A stretch of 64,000 nt of DNA from Candidatus Bealeia paramacronuclearis (GTDB lineage Bacteria > Pseudomonadota > Alphaproteobacteria > UBA9655): NCBI RefSeq assembly GCF_035607555.1, contig NZ_JAVHWZ010000005.1:1-64000 (forward strand), written 5' to 3'. The translations under genes were made by a program, and so were the position numbers. The notes under the pieces are model-generated. The model made no database searches, had not been told where the DNA came from, and saw nothing but the letters and a program-made list of their open reading frames with translations. Below are positions 25,920 to 34,865 of this stretch, in pieces; the first letter of the stretch is position 1; each line of letters begins with the position of its first letter.

Positions 25920-25980
25920 TTTTACAGATATCTCCGCAAGTTCTAAACTGTCGCACAAGACAAAGTAAGGTTGCAATCTG

Positions 25981-26063
25981 ATGAGGTTCAAAAAACGACG
26001 CAAACGCATCACCCAGGCTCCGTCATTGATATTGACGCCTTGGGCTTTTGAGGAGAAGAGTCG
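25981..26063 (+). pseudogene. N-terminal end of a helical protein gene split by IS607 and inversion
   Basis: The ATG at 25981, 61 bases after the resolvase stop, opens MRFKKRRKRITQAP...LTPWAFEEKS and runs into IS607. Joining base 26064 to the complement of 35928 continues the frame as ...EEKSRHRVIPKTEAEL..., the beginning of the truncated gene at 35150-35928. The full gene would follow the resolvase in the same operon direction. Confidence 0.7.
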
Positions 26064-26108
26064 ACCGCTCTTACAAACTTATCCAAACCTAACCATATTT
26101 TACTAAAG

Positions 26109-27305
26109 TTACGCATGGTGTTGTATTCCTGATTCAACGCAGGTAGTTTCACTTATTTGACGAGCAAATGAGCCAGAGCTTCCCACTCCACAGGCATAAG
26201 TTTCGGGCGAGCTGCCCGTACATAAACGTTGTAAATTAAGGGCTGCATTCACATCTCTGTCATGAGATTGGTTGCAATGTGGACACGTCCAATGTCTCTC
26301 CGACAACTTTAAATCCGCATAAACACATCCGCAGCTATGGCAGAGCTTGCTTGACGGAAAGAACCGATCAGCAACAAAAATTTGAGCATTATAGAGACCT
26401 GCCTTATATTCCAATTGACGCCTGAATTCATAAAAAGACTGATCTAAAATATGTCGAGCTAATTTTCTGTTCGCTGACATACCTTTGACATTTAGGTTTT
26501 CAATGCCAATTTCATGATGATTCAGGACAATATCGGTTGTTGCCTTATGGAGATAATCACGTCTGATATTAGCGATTCGGGCGTGAAGACGTGCCAGTTT
26601 TTGAGTATGCTTTTTAAAATTCATACTCTTTTTATCTTTACGAGATAGCTGTCGAGAAGATCGTTTTAACTTCTTCAGCAAAGCGGTATGTGCCTTTGCT
26701 CCCTCAACAACCATGCCATTGGATAAAGTTGCCAGTTTTGTAATACCCAAATCCACACCCACAATACCTTGGTTCTTGCGTACATGAGGCAGTTTGTCTA
26801 TTTCAACACTGATGGATGCAAACCATCGGTCTGCAACTCTTGAGATCGTCAAGGATTTTATTTGTCCTTGAAATCTCAAATTCTCTGTTATTTTGACCCA
26901 TCCCAAACAAGGAATTTGAATCTTTTTACCTGTCACACGAATGGCAGACTCTCCTTTTTGGGGCGGACCATTGTCCGCTCTAAAGCTATCCCTGATTCCT
27001 TTCTTTTTAAACTTGGGATATCCTCCCTGTTTGCGGAAAAAGCGGTTAAAAGCTGATCCTAAATTTTTGATGGCTTGTTGAGGGGCATTTTTAGTGACCT
27101 CTTGCATCCAAGGATATTCTTCCGCCTTACAAGCATTGAGAAGTTTACGCAGGCTTATTTCTGTAGGCTTCTCACCATTCTGGTATTGTTTCTTCCATTG
27201 ATCTAAAGCCCAATTATAAGCAAAGCGTGCAACACCGCAGGCTTTTCTAAAATAAGTCGCCTGCTTATTATTTGGCTTCAATTCTACTTTATGAACTAAC
27301 AGCAT
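26109..27305 (-). CDS. tnpB: TnpB, RNA-guided nuclease of IS607 (copy 1)
   Basis: 398 residues. The N-terminal RNA/DNA-binding part has ACGVARFAYNWALDQW and GYPKFKKKG. The split RuvC nuclease has aspartate in VGVDLGITKL, glutamate in IGIENLNVKGM, a four-cysteine zinc ribbon (CHSCG and CPHC) and aspartate in HDRDVNAALNL. TnpB proteins cut DNA under guidance of an RNA made from the element's right end. Here the right end is at 26064 and the guide would read into 26063 and lower coordinates. All catalytic residues are present. It overlaps tnpA by 17 bases. Confidence 0.93.
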   Translation of the reverse strand: MLLVHKVELKPNNKQATYFRKACGVARFAYNWALDQWKKQYQNGEKPTEISLRKLLNACKAEEYPWMQEVTKNAPQQAIKNLGSAFNRFFRKQGGYPKFKKKGIRDSFRADNGPPQKGESAIRVTGKKIQIPCLGWVKITENLRFQGQIKSLTISRVADRWFASISVEIDKLPHVRKNQGIVGVDLGITKLATLSNGMVVEGAKAHTALLKKLKRSSRQLSRKDKKSMNFKKHTQKLARLHARIANIRRDYLHKATTDIVLNHHEIGIENLNVKGMSANRKLARHILDQSFYEFRRQLEYKAGLYNAQIFVADRFFPSSKLCHSCGCVYADLKLSERHWTCPHCNQSHDRDVNAALNLQRLCTGSSPETYACGVGSSGSFARQISETTCVESGIQHHA

Positions 27306-27912
27306 CGTAGGCTTCTTTCAGACCTTCCAATAATTTCTTGTTCTTTTTACTTCTCGCACCATACAATCTGGCCGAAAAAACAGTGATAATTTCCAACACA
27401 TCTTTGGCGAGTTCCTCTTCAAAAGAGGGTTCTTTCCCTTGATTGATAATCACAACTTCTACCTGATTCATCTCACAAATGGAAAAGATTAATTCTGCTC
27501 CAAATCTTAACAGCCTGTCTTTATGGGTTAAAACCAATCGACCTGCTTCTCTGTCTAAAATGGCACTAATCAGGATCTTCAGACCCTTTTTGTTGTAATT
27601 CATACCACTGCCAAGATCCGCAATGGTCTCAAACTTCCAACCTTGAGCTGCACAATACATCTCAAGGACTTGTTTTTGTCTTTCCAAATCCTGCCGTTGA
27701 TCGTGACTGGAAACACGAGCATAGCAAAGCGTTTTTCTATCTATCTTTTCAGTGCGAACAAGATGAGGGCGCAAGGCAGATAAAGGATAACGTCTTTGTC
27801 CTCCCGCTGTTCTTTCGGGAACAAGGCGACTCTCTTTTTCCCATCGCCTTAATGTGCCATTTGACACTCCAAGAATACGACTGGCTTCTCTGATACTCAA
27901 TAACTTATCCAT
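27289..27912 (-). CDS. tnpA: IS607 serine recombinase TnpA (copy 1)
   Basis: 207 residues. A MerR-like helix-turn-helix (LSIREASRILGVSNGTLRRWEK) precedes a small serine-recombinase catalytic domain with the nucleophile in YARVSSHDQRQDLERQ and the arginine-rich helix in THKDRLLRFGAELI. It catalyses excision and insertion of the IS607 element at poorly specific sites. It is intact. Confidence 0.93.
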   Translation of the reverse strand: MDKLLSIREASRILGVSNGTLRRWEKESRLVPERTAGGQRRYPLSALRPHLVRTEKIDRKTLCYARVSSHDQRQDLERQKQVLEMYCAAQGWKFETIADLGSGMNYNKKGLKILISAILDREAGRLVLTHKDRLLRFGAELIFSICEMNQVEVVIINQGKEPSFEEELAKDVLEIITVFSARLYGARSKKNKKLLEGLKEAYDAVSS

Positions 27913-27966
27913 AATTGGATAACTATATACAAGTTTAGATAGGTTTTAAAGAGCAGTTATTAACCC

Positions 27967-28587
27967 GTATTGAGAGGCGCGTGTGCTCATAATTCGCATC
28001 GCACACTCCTCGAGGATTCTGTAATCTCCAGGTTCTTCATCGAGATGAATCACGTTTACGAAAGTGCCTGAAAACTTGTCCAGTGCCTGATCGTAAGATT
28101 TAAAGACGAGATTAGAGATGCCGCCTGAACGATGACGCACGAGAGCGGTGCTGATGGCCTCGGGAATTCCACTCAATACCGTCTTCTTGATGATCAGTGA
28201 GTGATCAATGAGACCCGTGATCTTGCGGAGAGTGTCGCCCAGATAATACTGCTTTTGTAAGCTGTCTCGTGTGATCTCCCGCGAAGGACCCACAACCCAA
28301 GCTTGAATAGGTTCCGCAAAACGGTATCCTTCCCACCATTCGGGATAGTGTCCAGTCAAATGCATAGACGTCTCAACAGCGCACGCATAGGTTTTACCTA
28401 CACGGTTGCCGGCCAAAAACAAACGCTCACGGGCGGTCTTCCCCGCACTATGGAATGTCTTTTGTACAGGATGTGGTCTGTATCCCAAAAACTGCCTTTG
28501 ATATTCTTGCGCGATGAGGGCGCGAAAATGATCAGGATCGGCTTGAAACAATCGCGCCAGCTCATCGTTGAGGTGTGGAGGATGCAT
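27967..28587 (-). pseudogene. terminase large subunit, N-terminal ATPase part cut by IS607
   Basis: About 207 codons in frame from the ATG at 28587, with AAGGAT upstream. Walker A GNRVGKTY is at residues 60-67, then PSREITRDSL, and a Walker B-like VIHLDEEPGD near 186. The frame then runs a few codons into IS607 (stop at 27946). The remainder of the gene does not follow the other side of either IS607 copy. The C-terminal half survives only in the eroded copy at 17331-18341. This copy has the intact N-terminal half that the other lacks. Confidence 0.85.
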
Positions 28588-28635
28588 ATCAAATCCTTGC
28601 TGTTGCCTAAAACTCTATGCAGGAGTTTACAAGAG

Positions 28636-28740
28636 TCATGGAGTTGGCTGCAAATCAGAGGCTTTCCTTAAATGTGACGAAAAGACTTGAACTATTTTTG
28701 AGTCGTTGTCATTTGGCGTCGTCATGGATAGAAAACTCAT
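28636..28740 (-). CDS. small protein (34 aa) upstream of terminase
   Basis: The ATG at 28740 follows the stop of the 52-aa gene by five bases, with GAGAG upstream. The product (MSFLSMTTPNDNDSK...) is also recognisable in the eroded second copy. That hints at a real gene but proves little, because the whole region is duplicated. No family is known. Confidence 0.4.
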   Translation of the reverse strand: MSFLSMTTPNDNDSKIVQVFSSHLRKASDLQPTP

Positions 28741-28745
28741 AGCTC

Positions 28746-28904
28746 TCATAACTTTCTGGTGTGAGACAGACTGGAGAGAGTGAGTTCACCGGTTGATTGT
28801 ACAAGACGCGCTCGCGGCTCATCTATTGAGAACGTAATGTTATGAACATTCTCTTGCACAATAGACTCACGAGTGATGCACTTTTGTGAAAAAACAGATC
28901 GCAT
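28746..28904 (-). CDS. small protein (52 aa) upstream of terminase
   Basis: The ATG at 28904 is preceded by GGAGAG nine bases away. The sequence begins MRSVFSQKCITRESIVQENVH, then polar strands, ending LSHTRKL. A corrupted copy lies at 16497-16660. Family unknown. Confidence 0.45.
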   Translation of the reverse strand: MRSVFSQKCITRESIVQENVHNITFSIDEPRARLVQSTGELTLSSLSHTRKL

Positions 28905-28977
28905 TTGCAAGTCTCTCCAATCTTTGCTTTGTGAGTGTTTTTAGAAAATGCATCGCTCGTGCAGAAAATAGGCCGAG

Positions 28978-29202
28978 TCACGCGATCTGGGATTGAGGAA
29001 ACTCATTCACCAAACGGGGAGCTTTGAGTGCCTCTAAGCGATGCAATGTCCGAGACAAATCACTCAACAGTTGGGCGTTTGTTCTTCGAATTGACTCCAG
29101 ATCTGCAATGACATCATTGAGCTGACGTGTTGTGGTTTGAGAATTGGAAGCGATGTTACGGTTGAAATGGTTGCCGTTCTGGCGTAAAGACAGGTTAGTC
29201 AT
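28978..29202 (-). CDS. small helical protein (74 aa), first gene of the terminase module
   Basis: The ATG at 29202 has GGAG eight bases upstream. An N-terminal Asn/Gln-rich stretch is followed by a long amphipathic helix (QLNDVIADLESIRRTNAQLL and LSRTLHRLEAL). Position directly before terminase would suit a small terminase subunit or a spanin-like protein, but there is no motif to support either. A relic copy is at 15481-15630. Confidence 0.5.
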   Translation of the reverse strand: MTNLSLRQNGNHFNRNIASNSQTTTRQLNDVIADLESIRRTNAQLLSDLSRTLHRLEALKAPRLVNEFPQSQIA

Positions 29203-29566
29203 TTGCAGCTCTCCTTCAAGAGTTGTGAGTGATGAGTGGCGTTGGGAAATTACTAGTTTCCTAATGCCACGCTGAGGTTACGATCTGATCCGCGCGACAG
29301 TCAACACAAAAAATCACGACACTCGAAAAAAGTGAGAGAAACAGAGCCTTTGCGAGGCTTTAAGTGACCGAAATCCTCAAAAATGATAGGTCAAAAAGTG
29401 CTATCTGCTCAAAACCTTGTCAAGTTTTTATCCGCCTTTGAGACGTTAAGTCGGCCATACTATCGAGATGGAAAAATTCGGATGACTTTTTTGCGCACCT
29501 TCGCTAGAGTGAAGTCTCATATTTTTATATTTCTTTGTTAAGCCTTATATGTAAATGAAACTTCAG
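29203..29566. other. intergenic region
   Basis: 364 bases containing no gene. It lies between divergently read small genes and presumably holds the promoters for the terminase module (leftward). Confidence 0.4.
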
Positions 29567-29594
29567 CCCTCTTGAAAAAGAGGGTTATTTTTTT
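29567..29594 (+). terminator. rho-independent terminator
   Basis: CCCTCTT-GAAA-AAGAGGG followed by TTATTTTTTTT. No gene ends just upstream, so it may terminate a small RNA or an attenuated leader of the gene at 29680. Confidence 0.6.
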
Positions 29595-29679
29595 GCGTCG
29601 ATCGCAATTCAGCAGATATCTTGTGATGAGCCTCAAATTGAGGTAAACAGAAACAGTATAACTTTTAATGGAGACACTC

Positions 29680-30048
29680 ATGACCAAAATTCAATTCGCA
29701 TTCGTAACTTTACTTTCTGCTGTTGCAGCTCAAAATCTGTCTGCTGTTGATCTTAAGGTGATTAACGATACCGGTTCACCCGTTAATGTGTTTGTCAGAG
29801 GGCGAGATGCATCAACATTTTATCTGGAAACAGTTCCTCAAAACACAACTCATCACGTTGCGGTTTCTTCAGAAAAACTGGAAAATAAGCCAATATTTGA
29901 AGTGATTTCCGCTAAGAATGATACCAATATTCCAGACTGGAAACTCTTGAGTGGAACGTGTTTCAATCTTGATTCTACTAAAGATCATACAATTCTGATT
30001 GAAAACAGCACATTAGGAATTGCAACCAGCTGCAAGATTGTTGAATAA
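29680..30048 (+). CDS. small exported protein (122 aa)
   Basis: Start at ATG 29680, because GGAGA lies seven bases before it (the ATG at 29668 is too close). The signal peptide is MTKIQFAFVTLLSAVAAQNLSA, then a beta-rich Asn/Thr-rich mature part (KVINDTGSPVNVFVRGRD) with two cysteines near the C-terminus (GTCFNL and TSCKIVE) that could pair. It resembles small periplasmic beta-sandwich proteins. Function unknown. It has its own terminator and is isolated between phage modules as a cargo-like gene. Confidence 0.6.
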   Translation: MTKIQFAFVTLLSAVAAQNLSAVDLKVINDTGSPVNVFVRGRDASTFYLETVPQNTTHHVAVSSEKLENKPIFEVISAKNDTNIPDWKLLSGTCFNLDSTKDHTILIENSTLGIATSCKIVE

Positions 30049-30074
30049 CCGATTTGTTAAAGCGAGGTATTTTT

Positions 30075-30110
30075 CTCCCAACTTTAGCTTCTAGAAATGG
30101 GAGCTTTTTT
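30075..30110. terminator. terminator between convergent genes
   Basis: CTCCCA...TGGGAG stem with a 17-base loop followed by CTTTTTTG. It lies between the convergent gene ends at 30048 and 30160. Confidence 0.65.
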
Positions 30111-30159
30111 GTTGTCGACATTTTTAAAATGAGAGTTTTAAGTTAGCAGCTAGTTAGCG

Positions 30160-30504
30160 TCACTTTTTTAGCTGACTACTATATTTTTCTTCGTAGAGGC
30201 TTAACGCTTTTTCTAAGATCTCAACAAGAAGAACGCCTTCATGAAGTGCCAACTGACGAATTCTCTCATCCCAATCAGGTGTCACGCGCGTTGCAAACTG
30301 CACCGTTCGTTTTGTGCGACGTGCACTTCGTCCATCAATACGTCCATCACGTTTTCTTTTTAATTGAGAATCTGAAATAGCCAACACTGGCAAAGGAGCG
30401 ATCTCTGGAGCTGTTAAATTGTGACTCGCTTCTTGCAATGGAGGTGGTTCCCCCAATATTGAGTGACGTTGAGTTATCTTTTTGAGTTTCGAGACATCAG
30501 CCAT
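30160..30504 (-). CDS. ParB-like partner of ParA, probable ribbon-helix-helix protein
   Basis: 114 residues with a basic disordered N-terminus and a C-terminal VQFATRVTPDWDERIRQLALHEG...LVEILEKALSLYE that has the strand-helix-helix layout of small partition proteins. It is coupled to parA by an 8-base overlap. It would bind a centromere and stimulate ParA ATPase. The identification rests on position and fold pattern only. Confidence 0.6.
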   Translation of the reverse strand: MADVSKLKKITQRHSILGEPPPLQEASHNLTAPEIAPLPVLAISDSQLKRKRDGRIDGRSARRTKRTVQFATRVTPDWDERIRQLALHEGVLLVEILEKALSLYEEKYSSQLKK

Positions 30505-31132
30505 ATGTAGGAATCCTATCTATTAATGATTGAATCAAAGCATTAGATTGTTTGTTGAGTTTAGAATAATAGGTTTCAGTAATCGCCTTTCCTCCATTTT
30601 GTGCCTGACGATAAGCAGGTCTATCTCGTAGAAAGCCCTCTAGCACGTGATATCCAGCTTTCTCTAGATATCTACGAGCAGAGCTTTCCTCAGCTGCAGT
30701 ACCAACTCGATTGAGAGAAAACACCAAACGTTCATGAGGTATGCTTTCATTGATCAAGGCATGAAACTCGCGCACAGCAGGAACAAGATCATCTCGGGAT
30801 GTCCCGGACGGTTGCACAATCAAATTAGCTGCGCTTGCTATTTCAAGCGTGGCCTGACTCGTGCGAGCAGGTCCATCAATGATCAAAAGATCAAAACCTT
30901 CACTCGCCGCCAAAGCGTGAGATGAACTTGAAAACGCTTCCACAGAAATCGTTGGCTCAATCCCTCGAGAAAGTCGCAAACGATGCCAATCGACAGAAGT
31001 TCCTTGTTGAGTATCCAAATCCGCTATCTTGACATTGACCCCGCCAAACGTGGCCTCACGTGCTAATGCGCGCGCCAGAGTTGACTTTCCAACTCCTCCC
31101 TTCTGCGAAACAAATGCGACGATTACCGTCAT
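30497..31132 (-). CDS. parA: ParA-family partition ATPase, first system
   Basis: 211 residues. The deviant Walker A KGGVGKSTLARALA is at residues ~11-24, the switch motif ADLDTQQGTS follows, and Walker B is in DLLIIDGPAR. It is the short plasmid type (ParF/ParA class Ib) without an N-terminal DNA-binding domain. It segregates low-copy replicons, which agrees with a plasmid-like prophage. CTAGCGGCTAG at 31205-31215 upstream is a possible operator or centromere element. Confidence 0.88.
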   Translation of the reverse strand: MTVIVAFVSQKGGVGKSTLARALAREATFGGVNVKIADLDTQQGTSVDWHRLRLSRGIEPTISVEAFSSSSHALAASEGFDLLIIDGPARTSQATLEIASAANLIVQPSGTSRDDLVPAVREFHALINESIPHERLVFSLNRVGTAAEESSARRYLEKAGYHVLEGFLRDRPAYRQAQNGGKAITETYYSKLNKQSNALIQSLIDRIPTYG

Positions 31133-31204
31133 GCGACAGACTCCCAGTTGATAAAAACTAAAATCTATTTATAAGATATCCGCTATATAAATCAACTATA
31201 ACAT

Positions 31205-31215
31205 CTAGCGGCTAG
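31205..31215. promoter_or_regulatory. palindrome upstream of parA
   Basis: CTAGCGGCTAG is a perfect 5-1-5 palindrome 73 bases before the parA start. It sits in an AT-rich stretch with GATATCC and TATATAAA sequences. It may bind the ribbon-helix-helix partner. Confidence 0.3.
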
Positions 31216-31263
31216 GTTTTGAACCTCAGCTCTTCATAAACCGCTGAGAATTGAAACTCAGAG

Positions 31264-33195
31264 TCAATCTGCCCAGAAGCTGCGAAGTATTCTAGCGCGT
31301 TTCGGGTGTCTTAGCTTTCGTAATGCCTTCGCTTCGATCTGACGTATACGTTCCCGTGTCACACCAAAGATAGCACCCACCTCTTCAAGAGTATAACTGG
31401 TGTCCATCCCAATCCCAAACCGCATCCGCATGATTCTTTCCTCTCGCGGGTTGAGAACTTCAAATATCCGTGTTGTGGCCTCTTTTAAGTTTGTCGCAAT
31501 CACGCCTTCCAAAGGATCTTTGGCATTGGTGTCTTCAATGATATCTCGCAAATATCCTTCTTCTCCTGATCCAATGGGCGTATCGAGACTGACAGGCCCT
31601 TTTTCAATTGCCAAAATTTCCTGAATATGTGAGAGAGATCCTTCAATTTTTTGAGCCAGCTCCTCAGGCGTTGGATTGCGACCCAGCTCTTGAAACAGGG
31701 AATGTGAGACTTTCCTGATCTGAGAAATCTTGCTTTCCACATGAACAGGAATCCGGATCGTTCGCACTTTGTCCTGAATCGCACGAGTTATGTGCTGTCG
31801 AATCCACCATGTTCCATAAGTCGAGAACTTATGCCCCCGGCGATAGTCAAACTTATCGACAGCCTTCATCAAACCAAGGTTTCCCTCTTGGATCAGATCT
31901 AAAAAGGACATCCCGCGATTCATATATTTTTTGACAATCGAGATCACCAACCGCAGGTTGCCTTCGATCATTGCTTTTTTCGCGCGCATCATGTCGCGTT
32001 CGCCTTTTTGCACTCTTCTCACGATGTGAGTGAATTGGGCAAGAGGTATCCTCAACTCGATTTCAAGAGATTCCAGCGCTTGGCGGAGAGAGACCACTTT
32101 TTCTCTCCGATCCTCAAGTGGCTTGTTCTCTGCGCTGGATGGTCCGTCAACAGGCTCAATGTGCAGGGAGTCACGCGGGTCCTCCTCCGCAGAGACAACA
32201 GGAGAAGCAGATATGGCGTCTCTACCTTCTGTCAGCGTGAGCAGCTGACCTTCAAGGTCCATCCGTCTGCGATTGAAGACATCTAGTTGATCTTTCAACT
32301 GCGCAATCCGATCTGACCTTAAATGAAGACTCTCACAGAGTCTGATCAGTTCGGCTTTGTGCGGTGTCTCCGGTATAGAAGACGGTGAATTGTTTTGAAA
32401 AGATCCTGGTTGATATGGATCGTGAAAGGCATTGTGATACGTTTCTTCAATCTTGCTCAAGATCTCCAGTGTCACAAATCCTAAAGACTGATGAAGGGTG
32501 CGATAGGGAAGTGTCGTCTCTTCAGTCTCCGTGTCCGTATCTGATGCCTCATCCTCATCACCAGCATCGGGAGCGGGTTCGGTGTCCTCAGGATTGAACT
32601 CATCCTCCTCCTCATCTTCAGATAACGGTTTAGGCCGCGCCGCCTCTACATCAATGAAGCTTTGAAGAAAGATTTTCTGATTTTTCAGTTCCTCACCCCA
32701 AGCGATAATTTGACGAATCGTCAAAGGCCACTCATAGAGCGCGTGTTCCATCATCTCCCGTCCTTGGATAATCTCTTGACTGAGTTCTATTTCTTGAGAT
32801 TGTGAGAGCAGACCCAAGCGACCCATCTCATTCAAGTAAAGACGCACGGGATCCTCCGCAGCAACCGCTCTTTTGCGATGAGATGTGTCCTCATCATCGG
32901 CTCTGTCAAAACCACTGCCATCTTCTCTGGGCTCTCTTTCCTCAACCTCAACGCCCATGTCAGAGAGTGCCACCAACACCTCCTCTAAGGGAACAGAAGG
33001 GGCGCGCCGGGAGACAATCTTGGCCACATCTCTCTCCTGAATGACACCACCCGTATCCGCGCGTCTGATTAATTTTTCCATCTCTGAAGACGACAACACT
33101 TGTGTCACAAGATCTATCGTCTCTTCGGCTTCTGAGCTCAGATCCGTCTCAGTTTGCGTGATTGTTTCGTCTTGAACATCGTGCCTGTTTGTCAT
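31264..33195 (-). CDS. full-length RpoD-like primary-type sigma factor on the mobile element
   Basis: 643 residues from the ATG at 33195, whose first base overlaps the TAA of the gene upstream. It has a sigma 1.1-like N-terminus, region 1.2 ([19 protein letters not shown]), a long acidic non-conserved insert, and region 2 at 409-486 ([50 protein letters not shown]). Region 3 and region 4 (580-643; [23 protein letters not shown]) follow. Promoter-contact residues of 2.4 (Q, T, R) and 4.2 (R, E, Q) match the housekeeping type, so ordinary -10/-35 promoters should be read. It differs from typical RpoD in several conserved places (GMSF, YGTWW, QDKVRT). Its place in a phage operon suggests host RNA polymerase takeover, or a capture of host rpoD. 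Confidence 0.93.
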   Translation of the reverse strand: MTNRHDVQDETITQTETDLSSEAEETIDLVTQVLSSSEMEKLIRRADTGGVIQERDVAKIVSRRAPSVPLEEVLVALSDMGVEVEEREPREDGSGFDRADDEDTSHRKRAVAAEDPVRLYLNEMGRLGLLSQSQEIELSQEIIQGREMMEHALYEWPLTIRQIIAWGEELKNQKIFLQSFIDVEAARPKPLSEDEEEDEFNPEDTEPAPDAGDEDEASDTDTETEETTLPYRTLHQSLGFVTLEILSKIEETYHNAFHDPYQPGSFQNNSPSSIPETPHKAELIRLCESLHLRSDRIAQLKDQLDVFNRRRMDLEGQLLTLTEGRDAISASPVVSAEEDPRDSLHIEPVDGPSSAENKPLEDRREKVVSLRQALESLEIELRIPLAQFTHIVRRVQKGERDMMRAKKAMIEGNLRLVISIVKKYMNRGMSFLDLIQEGNLGLMKAVDKFDYRRGHKFSTYGTWWIRQHITRAIQDKVRTIRIPVHVESKISQIRKVSHSLFQELGRNPTPEELAQKIEGSLSHIQEILAIEKGPVSLDTPIGSGEEGYLRDIIEDTNAKDPLEGVIATNLKEATTRIFEVLNPREERIMRMRFGIGMDTSYTLEEVGAIFGVTRERIRQIEAKALRKLRHPKRARILRSFWAD

Positions 33196-33782
33196 TACTG
33201 CACACCTCCGCTGACCTGTACCTCTTCCAGCAATGGAATGAGGTTTTTGTATCCCCACCTCAGGTAATCAACTATCTCATCTGAGGAGATCATAAACCAG
33301 TCCACACGTCTGGAGCGGTTAATAGCATTTTCGATCTCTTGAAACGAAACCGCCTCCAAAACACGCTGCGGTTTCCAACCGTAAGCAAAACGGAGTAACG
33401 GCGTTTCGGTTTTGGCTTGAATCTCATAGAGCTGCTTGAAATACGAATGATTGTCTTTTGTCATCAGCTCCACCGTATCTTTAAAAACGCACTGATGAAT
33501 CTCGTGCTTTTGTCTCTCTGTCAATCCAAAAAGCTTTCGGTCATTTTCAAAAAAGACTTTGGCAAGCGGTGTGTCTTGATGCGCAAAGGCTTCAAGATCG
33601 ACCTCTCGATTGTCTGCACTGACGCACGCGCAAATCAAGTCCCAGTTGAGTTGATTGATGTCTTCCAAGACTTCCTCAATCTTTTGTGTTGCAATCACAT
33701 TCGCGCTATAGATCACTGTCATATCCTGGAGCCACTGAACTCCTTTTCTATCCTCGTAATCAGGAAAATAGTCTTGATAATC
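33195..33782 (-). pseudogene. C-terminal part of a gene split by an IS701-like insertion
   Basis: About 195 codons continuing the frame of 34866-35026. It includes YFPDYEDRKGVQWLQDM, a region of mixed helices, and ends [15 protein letters not shown], with TAA overlapping the sigma-factor ATG. Removing the element and one TAATC copy restores ...QYDYQDYFPDYED... in frame, giving ~248 residues in total. Function unknown. Its overlap with the sigma gene suggests an anti-sigma or co-regulator, but no motif supports that. Confidence 0.75.
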
Positions 33783-34865
33783 CACGAGTTACGCAGTTTG
33801 CAGGAGAAGAGAGAAGAGATAAGGTGAGAGGGAATATTTATTAAATGAGAAGAAATGATGTCTCGACACAAATGCACAAAATCACTTTATCGTTCATTTT
33901 TACAAGCCAGCAGTGTGCGCTATTCAGGGTTGGCACTTTCGGAGGTGTCACCGATTCCATTGTCGCATGACAGCGTCAATCGATGGTTGAGTTCTAGTGC
34001 ATTGCGTCCGAGCGGAGTGTGGAATCTTACTCAATCTCTTATTAACAAGAAAGAACCTTGTTTTTTAGTATGTGACGATACAATTTTGGATAAAAATCGG
34101 AGCGAGAAGATAGAGCTTGTGCATTATCAGTATTCTGGGAATGCCCATGATGTTATTGCGGGGATAGGTCTTGTCAATTTGGTATGGCATGGCCTGAGGA
34201 GTCATGACTCTATTCCTGTTGATTATCGTATTTATGATAAAGCCAGCGATGGCAAAAGCAAGAATGACCATTTCAGGGAAATGTTAAAGCTGGCTCAAGA
34301 CAGAGGGATAAATCCGGATGACGTGGTTGCAGACGCTTGGTACTCGAGCTTGAATAATCTGAAGGCCATTGAATCCATAGGCTGGACATGGGTGATGGGG
34401 TTGAAGAAAAACAGGAAAGTGAATCGTGGAGAAACTCTTGAAAAGCTGGACATTCCAGATGAAGGACTGAAAGTTCACTTACGCGGATATGGATGGATTA
34501 CTGTTTTCCGGTTTGTTGCCAAAAACGGTCGCACGGATTATATCGGAACCAATAGGGATAATCCCTCTCGTGATCATATTGAACTGGTCATGAAATCGCG
34601 TTGGAAAATCGAAGTTTATCATCGGGAATTAAAGCAAACATGCGGTCTTGAACGCTGTCAGTCTCGCACGGGACGAGCCCAAAGAAATCATATATTTCTT
34701 GCCATTTCGGCTTGGATTCAAAGATTTAAAAGACGACTTGCTGGAGGCTTCTCTTTTTATCAGCAGCAGTGGGATGTTATTAAGCATGATATCTCTAGAG
34801 AAATAACAAAACTCATGTCTTTCGCTTAGATTCCCACCCTTTTGCTGCAAACTGCGTAACTCGTG
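33783..34865 (+). mobile_element. IS701-like insertion sequence with 5-bp target duplication
   Basis: 1083 bp with 21-bp perfect inverted repeats beginning CACGAGTTACGCAGTTTGCAG and flanked by TAATC on both sides (33778-33782, 34866-34870). It carries one transposase gene. It splits the gene upstream of the sigma factor. Confidence 0.88.
33855..34829 (+). CDS. DDE transposase, IS701/IS4-like
   Basis: 324 residues with the first acid in FLVCDDTILDKN, the second in VVADAWYSSLNNL, and the glutamate in WKIEVYHRELKQTCGLERCQ. The C-terminus RRLAGGFSFYQQQW is helical. It is intact. Family assignment between IS701 and a related IS4-type group is tentative. Confidence 0.8.
   Translation: MMSRHKCTKSLYRSFLQASSVRYSGLALSEVSPIPLSHDSVNRWLSSSALRPSGVWNLTQSLINKKEPCFLVCDDTILDKNRSEKIELVHYQYSGNAHDVIAGIGLVNLVWHGLRSHDSIPVDYRIYDKASDGKSKNDHFREMLKLAQDRGINPDDVVADAWYSSLNNLKAIESIGWTWVMGLKKNRKVNRGETLEKLDIPDEGLKVHLRGYGWITVFRFVAKNGRTDYIGTNRDNPSRDHIELVMKSRWKIEVYHRELKQTCGLERCQSRTGRAQRNHIFLAISAWIQRFKRRLAGGFSFYQQQWDVIKHDISREITKLMSFA

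Larger units (their letters stand above)
26064..27966 (-). mobile_element. IS607-family element, copy 1
   Basis: 1903 bp with two genes, tnpA (serine recombinase) and tnpB, on the minus strand. It appears identical to copy 2 at 35929-37831, which lies in the opposite orientation. As usual for IS607, no terminal inverted repeats or target duplication are seen. The ends are GGGTTAATAAC (5' side) and AAGAGCGGT (3' side). The flanks show that this copy marks an inversion breakpoint. Confidence 0.92.

Noticed and set aside
27946-28587. Treating the terminase frame ending at 27946 as a complete short terminase
   Set aside because: Its last codons are IS607 sequence, and the eroded copy shows that the gene should continue for about 300 more codons.
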